From NCBI RefSeq assembly GCF_900476045.1, contig NZ_LS483440.1, forward strand, positions 310,001 through 374,000: a stretch of DNA of 64,000 bases. Reading direction: 5' to 3'. Position 1 is the first letter of the stretch. Every line of letters begins with the position of its first letter. The DNA is from Gemella morbillorum. Lineage in GTDB: Bacteria; Bacillota; Bacilli; Staphylococcales; Gemellaceae. Shown one piece after another: positions 17,437 through 29,444 of the stretch. The position numbers and the translations under genes were made by a program. The notes below the pieces were generated by a model, which was not told where the DNA came from, did not search any database, and saw only the letters and a list, made by a program, of their open reading frames with translations.

Positions 17437-17490
17437 AGAAAAAATTGAAGGTAACATTTTTTATAAAATTTATCTTCAATTTTTTTAATC

Positions 17491-17522
17491 TTCATTTAAC
17501 ATTCATAAAACATAGATATAAT
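17491..17522 (+). promoter_or_regulatory. TTCAT direct-repeat box 1 plus -10 before the PepSY gene
   Basis: TTCAT at 17491 and 17502 (11-bp period), then 10 bp, then TATAAT at 17517-17522. It matches the box before the regulator gene in spacing and in most intervening bases. Confidence 0.65.
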
Positions 17523-17556
17523 AAAAGTACAAAGAACAGATGGAGAGATAAAAATT

Positions 17557-17588
17557 TTCATCTAATATTCATTAAACTTAAGTATAAT
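17557..17588 (+). promoter_or_regulatory. TTCAT direct-repeat box 2 plus -10 before the PepSY gene
   Basis: TTCAT at 17557 and 17568, then 10 bp, then TATAAT at 17583-17588. With box 1 it forms a tandem repeat of about 66-bp period, giving two regulated promoters for one gene. Confidence 0.65.
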
Positions 17589-17617
17589 GAAAATATAAAG
17601 TAAGAGAGGTAATTATA

Positions 17618-18175
17618 ATGACAAAAAATATTGATAATAACGAGATTGAAACACTAGAAGGAGTTTACACGCAAACTACTGAGACAGAGCATCAAGAAGA
17701 AAATTATTCTCAACCGAATAAACCAAAGAAAAATTTTCTAAAACCACTTATTATAGGAGTGTTAGCTGTTGCTGTGACTGGTGGTGCGGGTTCATATGCG
17801 TATAATAAATATGAGCAGGGGAAAAGAGCGAAGGTTCAAGAAGCATATTCTAAAATAAAAATAAATGTAGATAATCAAAGTCAAAGTAATCAAAGTACGA
17901 ATCCCCAAAATAATGAATCTACTCAACAAAATTCTACTTCAAACATAAAGTCGCAAGAAGAGGTTCAAAGAATTGTGGCGCAAGCTATTTCGACACCAGA
18001 AGGAGATATTTATTTCAAAAAAATTCGTACGGAATATGAAGACGACTATGCATATCAAAATAATGGAGCACCATTACTTATTTATGATATAGAAGTTCGT
18101 GCAAATGGGTTAGAATATGATATCGAAATAGATGCTGTAACAGGGAAAGTTTTGAAAGTGAAAATTGATAGTTAA
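17618..18175 (+). CDS. membrane-anchored PepSY domain protein
   Basis: 185 residues: hydrophilic cytoplasmic N-terminus (1-40), one membrane span (about 43-62, PLIIGVLAVAVTGGAGSYAY), an extracellular Gln/Asn/Ser-rich linker (about 85-118) and a C-terminal PepSY domain (about 120-185: EEVQRIVAQAISTP ... YDIEIDAVTGKVLKVKIDS). PepSY domains are thought to inhibit proteases or modulate cell-surface activities. It follows a two-component system and has two promoters carrying that system's putative box, so it is probably its main target and may feed back on the sensor. Start chosen after AGAGAGG. Confidence 0.85.
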   Translation: MTKNIDNNEIETLEGVYTQTTETEHQEENYSQPNKPKKNFLKPLIIGVLAVAVTGGAGSYAYNKYEQGKRAKVQEAYSKIKINVDNQSQSNQSTNPQNNESTQQNSTSNIKSQEEVQRIVAQAISTPEGDIYFKKIRTEYEDDYAYQNNGAPLLIYDIEVRANGLEYDIEIDAVTGKVLKVKIDS

Positions 18176-18184
18176 TATTTTAAT

Positions 18185-18226
18185 AAAAAAGGTCTATTGA
18201 AGAAAAATTCAATAGATCTTTTTTTT
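18185..18226. terminator. bidirectional terminator after the PepSY gene
   Basis: GGTCTATTGAA and TTCAATAGATC form an 11-bp stem flanked by A6 and T8; it serves both the PepSY gene and the convergent membrane-protein gene. Confidence 0.85.
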
Positions 18227-18752
18227 ATTTATTTTTTTGGTTATAAATATAATATACAGCAAATCCTCCAAGGATAATATAAAGTGTAACGTTAGGGTTA
18301 GCTAGATAAAAAAGCATAGCTTTATAAGAGATACGCATTAATATTCCTTGAATAATTGATGGAGCAAATAGGATAATAAATATAATAGAATTTTTCATAT
18401 TTTTTGCAATAAGCATTAATCCTATTAAAATTCCAATTAAAAGAACAATAGCTAAATATTTATTAATAACAACATTTAATGAAGATGGAAATGTTATTGG
18501 ATTATAATAAATAAATAAAGCAACGAGCATAACGATAAGAGTTATAATAGTATTTTTTGTTTGTTCACTAAGCTTAATTTTATTTGTATATAAAAAGATA
18601 TAACTAAGATAGAAACCACCAAAGACTAGAAGTCCAATAGTAGTCGCTTCTGCCAAGTTTAACATAGCAAGTGGGTTTACTAAAATAGGACCTAGATAAA
18701 ATAGTACATAGATAACGCTAGCAATTAAAAAATTTCTTTTTAATATAGACAT
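18225..18752 (-). CDS. uncharacterised multi-span membrane protein
   Basis: 175 residues, almost all hydrophobic, with about five or six spans and a short charged C-terminus (YNQKNK). No family recognised. It lies 17 nt after another small membrane-protein gene on the same strand, with ATTTAAGGAG before its ATG, so the two form an operon and may act together. Confidence 0.7.
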   Translation of the reverse strand: MSILKRNFLIASVIYVLFYLGPILVNPLAMLNLAEATTIGLLVFGGFYLSYIFLYTNKIKLSEQTKNTIITLIVMLVALFIYYNPITFPSSLNVVINKYLAIVLLIGILIGLMLIAKNMKNSIIFIILFAPSIIQGILMRISYKAMLFYLANPNVTLYIILGGFAVYYIYNQKNK

Positions 18753-18769
18753 ATATTTCTCCTTAAATT

Positions 18770-19087
18770 TTATTTTAGTATAGCTGATAAGCCATAAGAT
18801 AAGAAAGAAAAAATGGCGATTAGAATTATTATAACAAAAGCACTTGAATTAAAAACATAAATAAGTGGTATTGATAAAATAATACTAAATAAAGGAATAT
18901 ATACTTTTCTTTCTATAAAATAGGATATTAACATAGTAATTGAAAAAGCAGAACAAATATAAAATAATATTAAAATAAATCCTGCTTTATCAGAGCTTCC
19001 TGAATAAAATTTCAGAAAGATTAAAGGGATAATATAGTACAAAATACTTGTTAAAATAAATGTAGCAAGTAGACTTTTTTTATTCAT
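18770..19087 (-). CDS. uncharacterised small membrane protein
   Basis: 105 residues with three or four predicted spans (for example SLLATFILTSILYYIIPLIF and VIIILIAIFSFLSYG). No family recognised. GGAG precedes the start by about 8 nt. First gene of a two-gene minus-strand operon, divergent from upp. Confidence 0.65.
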   Translation of the reverse strand: MNKKSLLATFILTSILYYIIPLIFLKFYSGSSDKAGFILILFYICSAFSITMLISYFIERKVYIPLFSIILSIPLIYVFNSSAFVIIILIAIFSFLSYGLSAILK

Positions 19088-19164
19088 AATAATAACTCCG
19101 TAAATATAGTATGCTATCTATTGTAATATTTTCTCATTAGTAAGTCTAGTGATATAGAAAAAAA

Positions 19165-19206
19165 TATCTAAAAATATTTTTTAAATCCTAAAAATATTTT
19201 TAGATA
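19165..19206. repeat. perfect 17-bp inverted repeat upstream of upp
   Basis: TATCTAAAAATATTTTT and AAAAATATTTTTAGATA are exact complements around an 8-nt loop (19182-19189). It ends 4 nt before the upp -35. It could be an operator in the divergent region or an AT-rich hairpin. Confidence 0.75.
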
Positions 19207-19210
19207 ACGC

Positions 19211-19239
19211 TTGTTAAAATGAAATAATTAGAGTAAAAT
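19211..19239 (+). promoter_or_regulatory. upp promoter
   Basis: TTGTTA at 19211-19216 and TAAAAT at 19234-19239 with 17-nt spacing, about 36 nt before the start codon. Confidence 0.6.
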
Positions 19240-19274
19240 AAATATAACAAAATAAAGAAGGAGACTGTAAAATT

Positions 19275-19904
19275 ATGTCAAAAGTTCATGTATTTGATCA
19301 TCCATTGATTCAACATAAATTATCTTTTATAAGAGATAAAAATACAGGTTCAAAAGACTTTAGACAGCTAACTAATGAAGTAGGATCTCTTATGGCTTAT
19401 GAAATCACAAGAGACTTACCATTAGAAGATATTCAAGTAGAAACACCAATTCAAACAACTACTTGTAAACGTCTTGCTGGGAAAAAAGTTGTGTTTGTTC
19501 CTATTTTAAGAGCTGGACTAGGAATGGTAGATGGATTAATGAATTTAATACCATCAGCAAGAGTTGGACATGTAGGATTATATCGTGATCCTGAAACTCT
19601 TCAACCACATGAGTATTTCGTGAAGATACCTAGCAATCCAGAAGAAAGATTATTTATTGTTGTGGATCCAATGTTAGCAACAGGAGGATCGGCAATCGCT
19701 GCGATAGATTCATTAAAACAACGAGGAGTAACAGAAATTAAATTTATGTGTTTAATAGCAGCTCCAGAAGGGGTAGAAGCATTACACACAGCTCACCCAG
19801 ATGTGGATATTTATATTGCAGGCTTAGATGAAAGACTTAATGATCATGGTTATATAGTGCCAGGATTAGGGGATGCGGGAGATCGAATCTTCGGAACTAA
19901 ATAA
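19275..19904 (+). CDS. upp: uracil phosphoribosyltransferase
   Basis: Converts uracil and PRPP to UMP in pyrimidine salvage. The 209-residue protein is full length and has the family's motifs: [15 protein letters not shown], the PRPP loop [17 protein letters not shown] near residue 130, and the C-terminal uracil-binding [22 protein letters not shown] precedes the start. Uracil phosphoribosyltransferase directly before the ATP synthase operon is a common Firmicute arrangement. No strong terminator separates it from atpB, so read-through is possible. Confidence 0.97.
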   Translation: MSKVHVFDHPLIQHKLSFIRDKNTGSKDFRQLTNEVGSLMAYEITRDLPLEDIQVETPIQTTTCKRLAGKKVVFVPILRAGLGMVDGLMNLIPSARVGHVGLYRDPETLQPHEYFVKIPSNPEERLFIVVDPMLATGGSAIAAIDSLKQRGVTEIKFMCLIAAPEGVEALHTAHPDVDIYIAGLDERLNDHGYIVPGLGDAGDRIFGTK

Positions 19905-19971
19905 TATAAAAGCACTTTCATAAATTTGTAGAAAATCTTAGAAATAACTAGAAAATCACTAAAAAAAGTAA

Positions 19972-19977
19972 TATAAT
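19972..19977 (+). promoter_or_regulatory. candidate -10 of the atp operon
   Basis: TATAAT about 90 nt before atpB; no convincing -35. No atpI gene is present between upp and atpB. Confidence 0.35.
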
Positions 19978-20065
19978 GTTAAATAGATATTTCTTAATTT
20001 TGCACTAATACAGATTTTTGAAGTATTTATAAACACTATCTTATGAGAAGAGGTGAGAAACTCAC

Positions 20066-20794
20066 ATGGAAAATCATACATATCTGATTTCCAAACTATT
20101 TGGATATGATATAACAGTAAATATTCCTAGTGCAATAACAACACTAATAACGGTTGTTTTAACCTTTATTTTTGTTATGTTTATTACTAGTAGAATAAAA
20201 CTAAGACCAGATAGTAAACGACAAAATATGGCAGAATTGCTCGCGTTTTTTGTTAGTGACAATATTATAAAAGGTAATGTTGACTGGAAAAAATACGGGA
20301 AAGGATTATGGGCTACTGCTTTAACACTTATATCGTTTATAGCTATTGCAAATACTATAGGCGTACTTATAGAAGTAAGTTATGATGGAGTGGTTTATGT
20401 AAACTCTATAACGGCAGATCCAACGTTTACTTTCACGCTAGCAGTTTTAGTTATTGTATTTACTCACTATGCTGGGCTTAAGTATAAAGGGCCTAAGCAT
20501 TATGTAGGAACTTATACTTCTTCGGGTATAGGTATTGCACCGTTTAAAATTATTGAAGAGTTTACAAACCTGTTGACACTATCAATGCGTTTATTCGGTA
20601 ATATTTATGCAGGTGAAGTACTGTTAGCACTTTTAGCAACACTAGCTACAGCAGGTGTCTTTGGTGCTATTACAGGTATTACAGGTTTAGTAGTATGGAA
20701 AGGATTCTCATTATTTATAGGGTTTATCCAAGCGTACATCTTTACAATATTATCATTTATTTATTTATCACATAAAATTAATGATGAACATTAA
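20066..20794 (+). CDS. atpB: ATP synthase F0 subunit a
   Basis: Stator half-channel protein of the membrane sector. 242 residues with five or six spans; the essential arginine lies in LSMRLFGNIYAGEVLLALL (near residue 175), and the last span is IGFIQAYIFTILSFIYLSH. The ATG follows AGAGGTGAGAAACTCAC. First gene of the complete atpBEFHAGDC operon. Confidence 0.97.
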   Translation: MENHTYLISKLFGYDITVNIPSAITTLITVVLTFIFVMFITSRIKLRPDSKRQNMAELLAFFVSDNIIKGNVDWKKYGKGLWATALTLISFIAIANTIGVLIEVSYDGVVYVNSITADPTFTFTLAVLVIVFTHYAGLKYKGPKHYVGTYTSSGIGIAPFKIIEEFTNLLTLSMRLFGNIYAGEVLLALLATLATAGVFGAITGITGLVVWKGFSLFIGFIQAYIFTILSFIYLSHKINDEH

Positions 20795-20831
20795 TTTATA
20801 CAAACAACACACTTTATTAAGTGTAAATTAA

Positions 20832-21092
<261 letters not shown>

Positions 21093-21144
21093 TTTAGTTT
21101 AATACTGTAATAAAATAACTAAGAAGAATAGGAGCAGTTAGTAA

Positions 21145-21669
21145 ATGGAAAATTTAGTATTTTTAGCTACTGAACACGCTTCTCATCAAGGTTTTAATCT
21201 AGGAAATATGGCTATTAACTTAATAGCTGTAATAATCTTATTAGTATTACTGAAAAAATTTGCTTGGGATAAACTTATTGATATGTTAGATGAGCGTCAA
21301 AGGTTAGTCGAAGGACAACTTGATGATGCTGCTAAAAATCAAAAAGAAGCATTAGTTTTACTTGAAGAAAATCAAGAAAAATTAAAAAATGCTCAAAAAG
21401 AAATTAAAGTTATGATGGAAGATGCTCGTGAACAATCGAAAATTGAAAAACAAGCTATTCTTGATGAAGCTCGCAAACAAGCAGAACAATTAAAAGTAAA
21501 TGCTCAAAGAGATATTGAGGATGAGAAGAAAAAAGCACTTGAAGAAATCAACAAACAAATTGCTGAATTATCAGTGCTTGTAGCTTCGAAAATTTTAGAA
21601 AAAGAATTAGATGGCTCAGCACATAGTGAATATGTGGATAAAGTTATCGAAGAGGTAGGGGTGAAATAA
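21145..21669 (+). CDS. atpF: ATP synthase F0 subunit b
   Basis: 174 residues: one N-terminal membrane span (about 22-38, MAINLIAVIILLVLLKKF) and a long charged coiled coil that forms the peripheral stalk. The motif FAWDKLIDMLDERQRLVEGQL after the span is typical of the family. The stop overlaps the next start by one base (TAATG). Confidence 0.95.
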   Translation: MENLVFLATEHASHQGFNLGNMAINLIAVIILLVLLKKFAWDKLIDMLDERQRLVEGQLDDAAKNQKEALVLLEENQEKLKNAQKEIKVMMEDAREQSKIEKQAILDEARKQAEQLKVNAQRDIEDEKKKALEEINKQIAELSVLVASKILEKELDGSAHSEYVDKVIEEVGVK

Positions 21670-22208
21670 TGAGTAAATCAGTATTAGCTAATAAAATTGG
21701 ATATTCATTATTTGAAGTTGCAAAAGAAAATAATTCTTTGGAACAAGTTTCTTACGAGTTGAATGAAGTTGCAAAAGTAATTAATGAAAACTCTGATTTT
21801 GTTACATTGATGAACAACCCTAATATAGAAAAAATTAAAAAAATTAACTTGATTGATGCTTCATTTTCAGGTGTTAATAAATACGTTGTTAATGTAGTAA
21901 AGATTTTAGCAGGTAATCTGCAAATCTCATTAATAAATTTTGTTTTAGAGCAATTTACTGAATTATTTAATAGATATTCAAATAGCGTTGTTGTAAAAGT
22001 TGAATCAGCTTCGCCATTAACTGAATTACAGTTAGAAAATCTAAAAGAAAAACTTAAGAATGAGTTACAACTAGAAAAGGTAGAACTTAATAACTTTGTA
22101 GATGAAAGTCTTCTTGGTGGCTTCAAACTAACTTATAATAATAAGGTAGTTGATGCAAGCATCAAGGCAAAATTAAGTGCTATAAAGGCAAAAATTTCTA
22201 CAATCTAG
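21669..22208 (+). CDS. atpH: ATP synthase F1 subunit delta
   Basis: 179-residue stator subunit that joins the peripheral stalk to the top of the alpha/beta hexamer. N-terminal helical domain (1-105) and C-terminal domain with VVVKVESASPLTELQLENLK and ESLLGGFKLTYNNKVVDASIKAKL, the OSCP signature. Translationally coupled to atpF. Confidence 0.94.
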   Translation: MSKSVLANKIGYSLFEVAKENNSLEQVSYELNEVAKVINENSDFVTLMNNPNIEKIKKINLIDASFSGVNKYVVNVVKILAGNLQISLINFVLEQFTELFNRYSNSVVVKVESASPLTELQLENLKEKLKNELQLEKVELNNFVDESLLGGFKLTYNNKVVDASIKAKLSAIKAKISTI

Positions 22209-22235
22209 AAGAAGTTGAAACAAGGAGGGACATAA

Positions 22236-23738
<1,503 letters not shown>

Positions 23739-23769
23739 TATGATAAGTAGAGTAAAGGTGGTGAACTAA

Positions 23770-24639
<870 letters not shown>

Positions 24640-24664
24640 TAAATAAGAAAGGAGAAGCTATTAA

Positions 24665-26095
<1,431 letters not shown>

Positions 26096-26114
26096 TACAA
26101 TAGGAGGTAAATAG

Positions 26115-26519
26115 ATGAATACTTTAGATGTAAGTATTGTTACTCCTAATGGAGAAGCTTATAGCGCTGAAAATGCTTCTATGGTAGTTCTGGATACTAC
26201 AGGTGGTCAACTAGGGATAATGGCAAATCACGTACCTATGGTTGCATCATTGAAAATAGGTCCATTGAAGGTAGTTTTTCCAGATGGTCGAGAGGAAAGT
26301 CTAGCTATAAGTAAAGGTTTCGTAGAAACGCATAAAGATAAAATTACTGTAATAGTTCAAACTGCTGAGCTAGATAAAGATATAGATGTAGAGCGTGCTA
26401 AAAGAGCAAAACAGCGTGCAGAAGAACGTCTTCAGAAAAAAGAAGATTCTCTTGATGTTCGTCGTGCCCAACTAGCTTTAGCAAGAGCGATGGCTCGCTT
26501 GAAAGTTGCAGAGAAATAA
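26115..26519 (+). CDS. atpC: ATP synthase F1 subunit epsilon
   Basis: 134-residue rotor subunit with N-terminal beta sandwich (LDVSIVTPNGEAYSAENASMV ... GGQLGIMANHVPMVASLKIGPLKV) and a C-terminal two-helix regulatory domain (about 90-134). Start after TAGGAGGTAAATAG. Last gene of the atp operon, followed by a strong terminator. Confidence 0.95.
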   Translation: MNTLDVSIVTPNGEAYSAENASMVVLDTTGGQLGIMANHVPMVASLKIGPLKVVFPDGREESLAISKGFVETHKDKITVIVQTAELDKDIDVERAKRAKQRAEERLQKKEDSLDVRRAQLALARAMARLKVAEK

Positions 26520-26526
26520 AAATAAA

Positions 26527-26573
26527 AAAAGCTATGTAGAGTTGAAGAGTTGCTTCAGCACTACATAGCTTTT
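26527..26573. terminator. bidirectional terminator after the atp operon
   Basis: AAAAGCTATGTAG and CTACATAGCTTTT form a 13-bp stem around a 21-nt loop; it separates atpC from the convergent amidase gene. Confidence 0.9.
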
Positions 26574-26586
26574 ACTTTTAAAAGTG

Positions 26587-28986
26587 TTATTTTAATGCTT
26601 TTTTAAATCTTAAAAGAGCAGAAATTATTAAAATAAGAATTAGACCTAATGAAACATTGCTACTAGGTGTTATACCAGTTTTAGGTAAAATATTATTTTT
26701 TGAATTACTTTTAGCACCTTTATTGTCTAATAGTGAGAATTTTTTACCATTATCAGTGCTAGTTGAATCTATTTGGTGAGATATTTTTGTTTTGCCAATG
26801 ATGACGAACTTACTGAAATGGTTAACAGTATATGATAAAATCCCATTAGAAACAGTTGATTTGATTAACTCTAGAGAATTATCATCTCTTATGTGATAGA
26901 CTAAAATATCTTTATTCTTTTCATTTTCAAGAAGTTTTATATGGACGATACGCTGAGTATCTGAAATAAATTCTTTATTATGTTTAGTTAAGTTCAAATC
27001 TAATACACGAATAGTAGAAATTTCACCTTTATTTTTAATACGGCCGTTTTTATCCTCTAAAATTTTATTTATTATCTCGTCTAAATTAAGATTGTTAGTA
27101 ATATCTTGTGCTTCAAAATTCAAACCGTTTGCTAGTTTATTATCAAGTTCGACACTTGTGCCATTAGTTAATTTAATAGTAACAGTATTCCTAGAATCAT
27201 TTAGTTCTAATTCAGGTAGGGTTGGTACACTAGGTGCTTCGCTAGGTACATTGTATTCAAACTTAGTACCATAGGTATTTTCTGCAATTTTATTTCCATT
27301 AATAGTTGATGCAGAATTTTTTATATTTTCATGCATTACGAATTGGTTATTGTCTTGGAAAAGTTTCCCCATCTCCAAAAGAATTTTTTCAGAGTTATCT
27401 TGAGCAGCAAACATTACTCCTAAAGGTAAATTATTTTCACTTTTATAAACAGGAAGAGTGATTGCTGGATTTCCAGTTAAGTTAAATAGCCATGTATATG
27501 GAGTTCTCTTCATCATAGGCTCCCACTGTTTAACAAGAAGATTAAATCTTTCTTTAGGATCTTTAATGTCGTTAATATTATAAAGTTTCTTCTCTATTTC
27601 TGGATCAACATAAGGGTCGACTTTCTTATCATTTGAAGGAGCGGTAACGGCATTAGTCGACATTAAGAATAAATCATATTTTTTATAAAATTCATCCATT
27701 TGTTTTTTATAGACAGACGCAGGTTTTACATCCGAAATATCTGTGTTGGCGTTTGGCCCTTTAGTTACAGAAGTTCCTAATGCGTAAGTAGCAGGATCTA
27801 GATTGTATTTAGTATTTTCGTCTGCTAATTTGGCAGCTTGAGCATAAGCACCGCCTATAGCACCTACTGTGTAAGTACGAATTCCTTCATAACCATCTAT
27901 AGGAAATTCATTAACTTCTTCAACAGTAAAGCCTTGTTCTCTTAGAAAAGCAACTGCTTTTAAAACAGCTTTTTTACCATCTTCACTCAATTCCACATCT
28001 TTAAGTGGAGTTTTCAATGAGTATGCAATTTTTAGAGTTTTTAGATTTTTAGGAACATCAATAAGTGTTTTTGGTTTATTGATTTTTGTTTTATCAAAAT
28101 AAACTTTTGCGTCATTAATATCTTTTACCAATGGAAATTTTACAACATGGCCTGTAGGTTTTAAGCCTATTAAACCTGTCCAAGAAGCTGGAATACGGAT
28201 AGAACCACCAGCATCACTCCCACTAGCAATAGCGACCATACCACTAGAAACAGCACTAGCAGATCCTCCTGACGAACCACCTGCGTTACGAGTAGAATCC
28301 CAAGGATTTCCAGCAGGACCAAATAGTTTTGAGTCGGTAATATTTCTAGTACCAAGTTCAGGGTAGTTTGTTTGCCCAAGAATAACAAACCCTAGTTTTT
28401 TAAATTCTTTTGCGACCATTAAATCACTTTTAGAAACTTTATTTTTATTAAAATAAACTCCATTAGAAGCATCACCATTTTTTATTTGATCTAATCCTTT
28501 AATTAATGTAGGAACACCTAAAAAAGGTTGTTCATCCCAATTAATAGGATTAGAAGATGCATTACCAGCAGTAATTCTATTATCAATTTCTTTAGCTTCT
28601 TTATAGGCTTCATCAACTATGGCCTGTGGGATTTTTCCGTTTTCTGTAGTTAAAACAGCATTTAATTTTTTATTTTCCTCTTCTATAACTTTATAAGCTA
28701 AATCAACTAATTCTGTGCTAGTTACTTTTTTCTCACGGATAAGTTTTGCTAATTCTAAAGCACTTTTTTGCTTGTATTCAACTAAAGATAATGGTAATTT
28801 GTTAGGTACCTCTTTATTATTAATCGAAGAAGGATTATCTATTTTTGTGGTATTTGCATTTTGAGAAGTTGGTTCAGCTGCAATTTCTTCGTTTGCTTTT
28901 GCAGAATTAGAATTATCTAAAATAGGTAAAAATGCAGTCGCTGCAAATGCAGGGATAAGGACATATTTTAAATTAGTTTTTTTCAT
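26587..28986 (-). CDS. LPXTG cell-wall-anchored amidase-signature enzyme
   Basis: 799 residues. N-terminal signal peptide (about 1-32, ending SAKANEE). Amidase-signature domain about 65-555 with the Ser-cisSer-Lys triad: K163 in GVPTLIKG, S238 in AGGSSGGSAS and S262 in GSDAGGSIRIP. Then a ~200-residue region with beta-rich spacer and a C-terminal sorting signal: LPKTG at 767-771, hydrophobic span and KKALK tail. It hydrolyses an amide bond outside the cell; the substrate is unknown (amino acid amides, peptide amides or host fatty-acid amides are all possible). Stands alone, with terminator downstream. Confidence 0.9.
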   Translation of the reverse strand: MKKTNLKYVLIPAFAATAFLPILDNSNSAKANEEIAAEPTSQNANTTKIDNPSSINNKEVPNKLPLSLVEYKQKSALELAKLIREKKVTSTELVDLAYKVIEEENKKLNAVLTTENGKIPQAIVDEAYKEAKEIDNRITAGNASSNPINWDEQPFLGVPTLIKGLDQIKNGDASNGVYFNKNKVSKSDLMVAKEFKKLGFVILGQTNYPELGTRNITDSKLFGPAGNPWDSTRNAGGSSGGSASAVSSGMVAIASGSDAGGSIRIPASWTGLIGLKPTGHVVKFPLVKDINDAKVYFDKTKINKPKTLIDVPKNLKTLKIAYSLKTPLKDVELSEDGKKAVLKAVAFLREQGFTVEEVNEFPIDGYEGIRTYTVGAIGGAYAQAAKLADENTKYNLDPATYALGTSVTKGPNANTDISDVKPASVYKKQMDEFYKKYDLFLMSTNAVTAPSNDKKVDPYVDPEIEKKLYNINDIKDPKERFNLLVKQWEPMMKRTPYTWLFNLTGNPAITLPVYKSENNLPLGVMFAAQDNSEKILLEMGKLFQDNNQFVMHENIKNSASTINGNKIAENTYGTKFEYNVPSEAPSVPTLPELELNDSRNTVTIKLTNGTSVELDNKLANGLNFEAQDITNNLNLDEIINKILEDKNGRIKNKGEISTIRVLDLNLTKHNKEFISDTQRIVHIKLLENEKNKDILVYHIRDDNSLELIKSTVSNGILSYTVNHFSKFVIIGKTKISHQIDSTSTDNGKKFSLLDNKGAKSNSKNNILPKTGITPSSNVSLGLILILIISALLRFKKALK

Positions 28987-29254
28987 GTTGACTCCTTTAA
29001 GTGTAACAGTATTGTTTATAAAATAATTACTGATAATAATTATACATCGTTAGTTCGTTATTTTAAAGTTATAAAACTTATAGAAAAATATAAAAAATTA
29101 TTTTAAATTTTTTAAAGAATAATATAGTAAAAAAATTGAGTAGACGTAATAATAAGATAAAGTTAAATATTTGTTATATTAACATAAATCAAAAAATAAA
29201 ATAAAATAAATAAAATTTTATTTTCATCTATTTTTTAGGAACTTAAATAAAAAA

Positions 29255-29283
29255 TTGTTAGTTTTACATAATTGTGATATACT
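29255..29283 (+). promoter_or_regulatory. GAPDH gene promoter
   Basis: TTGTTA (29255-29260), 17-nt spacer, TATACT (29278-29283). Transcription should start near 29290, leaving a long leader. Confidence 0.6.
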
Positions 29284-29307
29284 CAAAGTAGGTGTTTAAA
29301 ACGCTTA

Positions 29308-29325
29308 CTACAAGGCTGCTTGTAG
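29308..29325 (+). promoter_or_regulatory. hairpin in the GAPDH mRNA leader
   Basis: CTACAAG-GCTG-CTTGTAG is a perfect 7-bp hairpin with a 4-nt loop about 18 nt into the transcript; as DNA it is also a palindromic operator candidate. CTTGTAG recurs at about 29408. Confidence 0.5.
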
Positions 29326-29444
29326 ATTATTAAAATTAAATATAAAATTAAAAATTAAAAAGTTATATTTGTCATAAATTTTATTTTGAGATAATTTTAT
29401 ATGTTGTCTTGTAGAAGTAAAATAATTATCAGGGGGAAAAACAC

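Larger units (their letters stand above)
28987..29444. other. 458-base divergent intergenic region
   Basis: Very AT-rich. It holds the promoter region of the amidase gene on the minus strand (not resolved) and, on the plus strand, the GAPDH promoter and its 160-nt 5' untranslated region. No credible reading frame. Confidence 0.5.

Noticed and set aside
28170-28388. Open frame antisense or alternate to the amidase and many similar long frames on the opposite strand of real genes (for example 1363-1626, 23359-23637, 31091-31600)
   Set aside because: They lie within strong coding genes, have low-complexity composition and lack ribosome binding sites; they are shadow frames.
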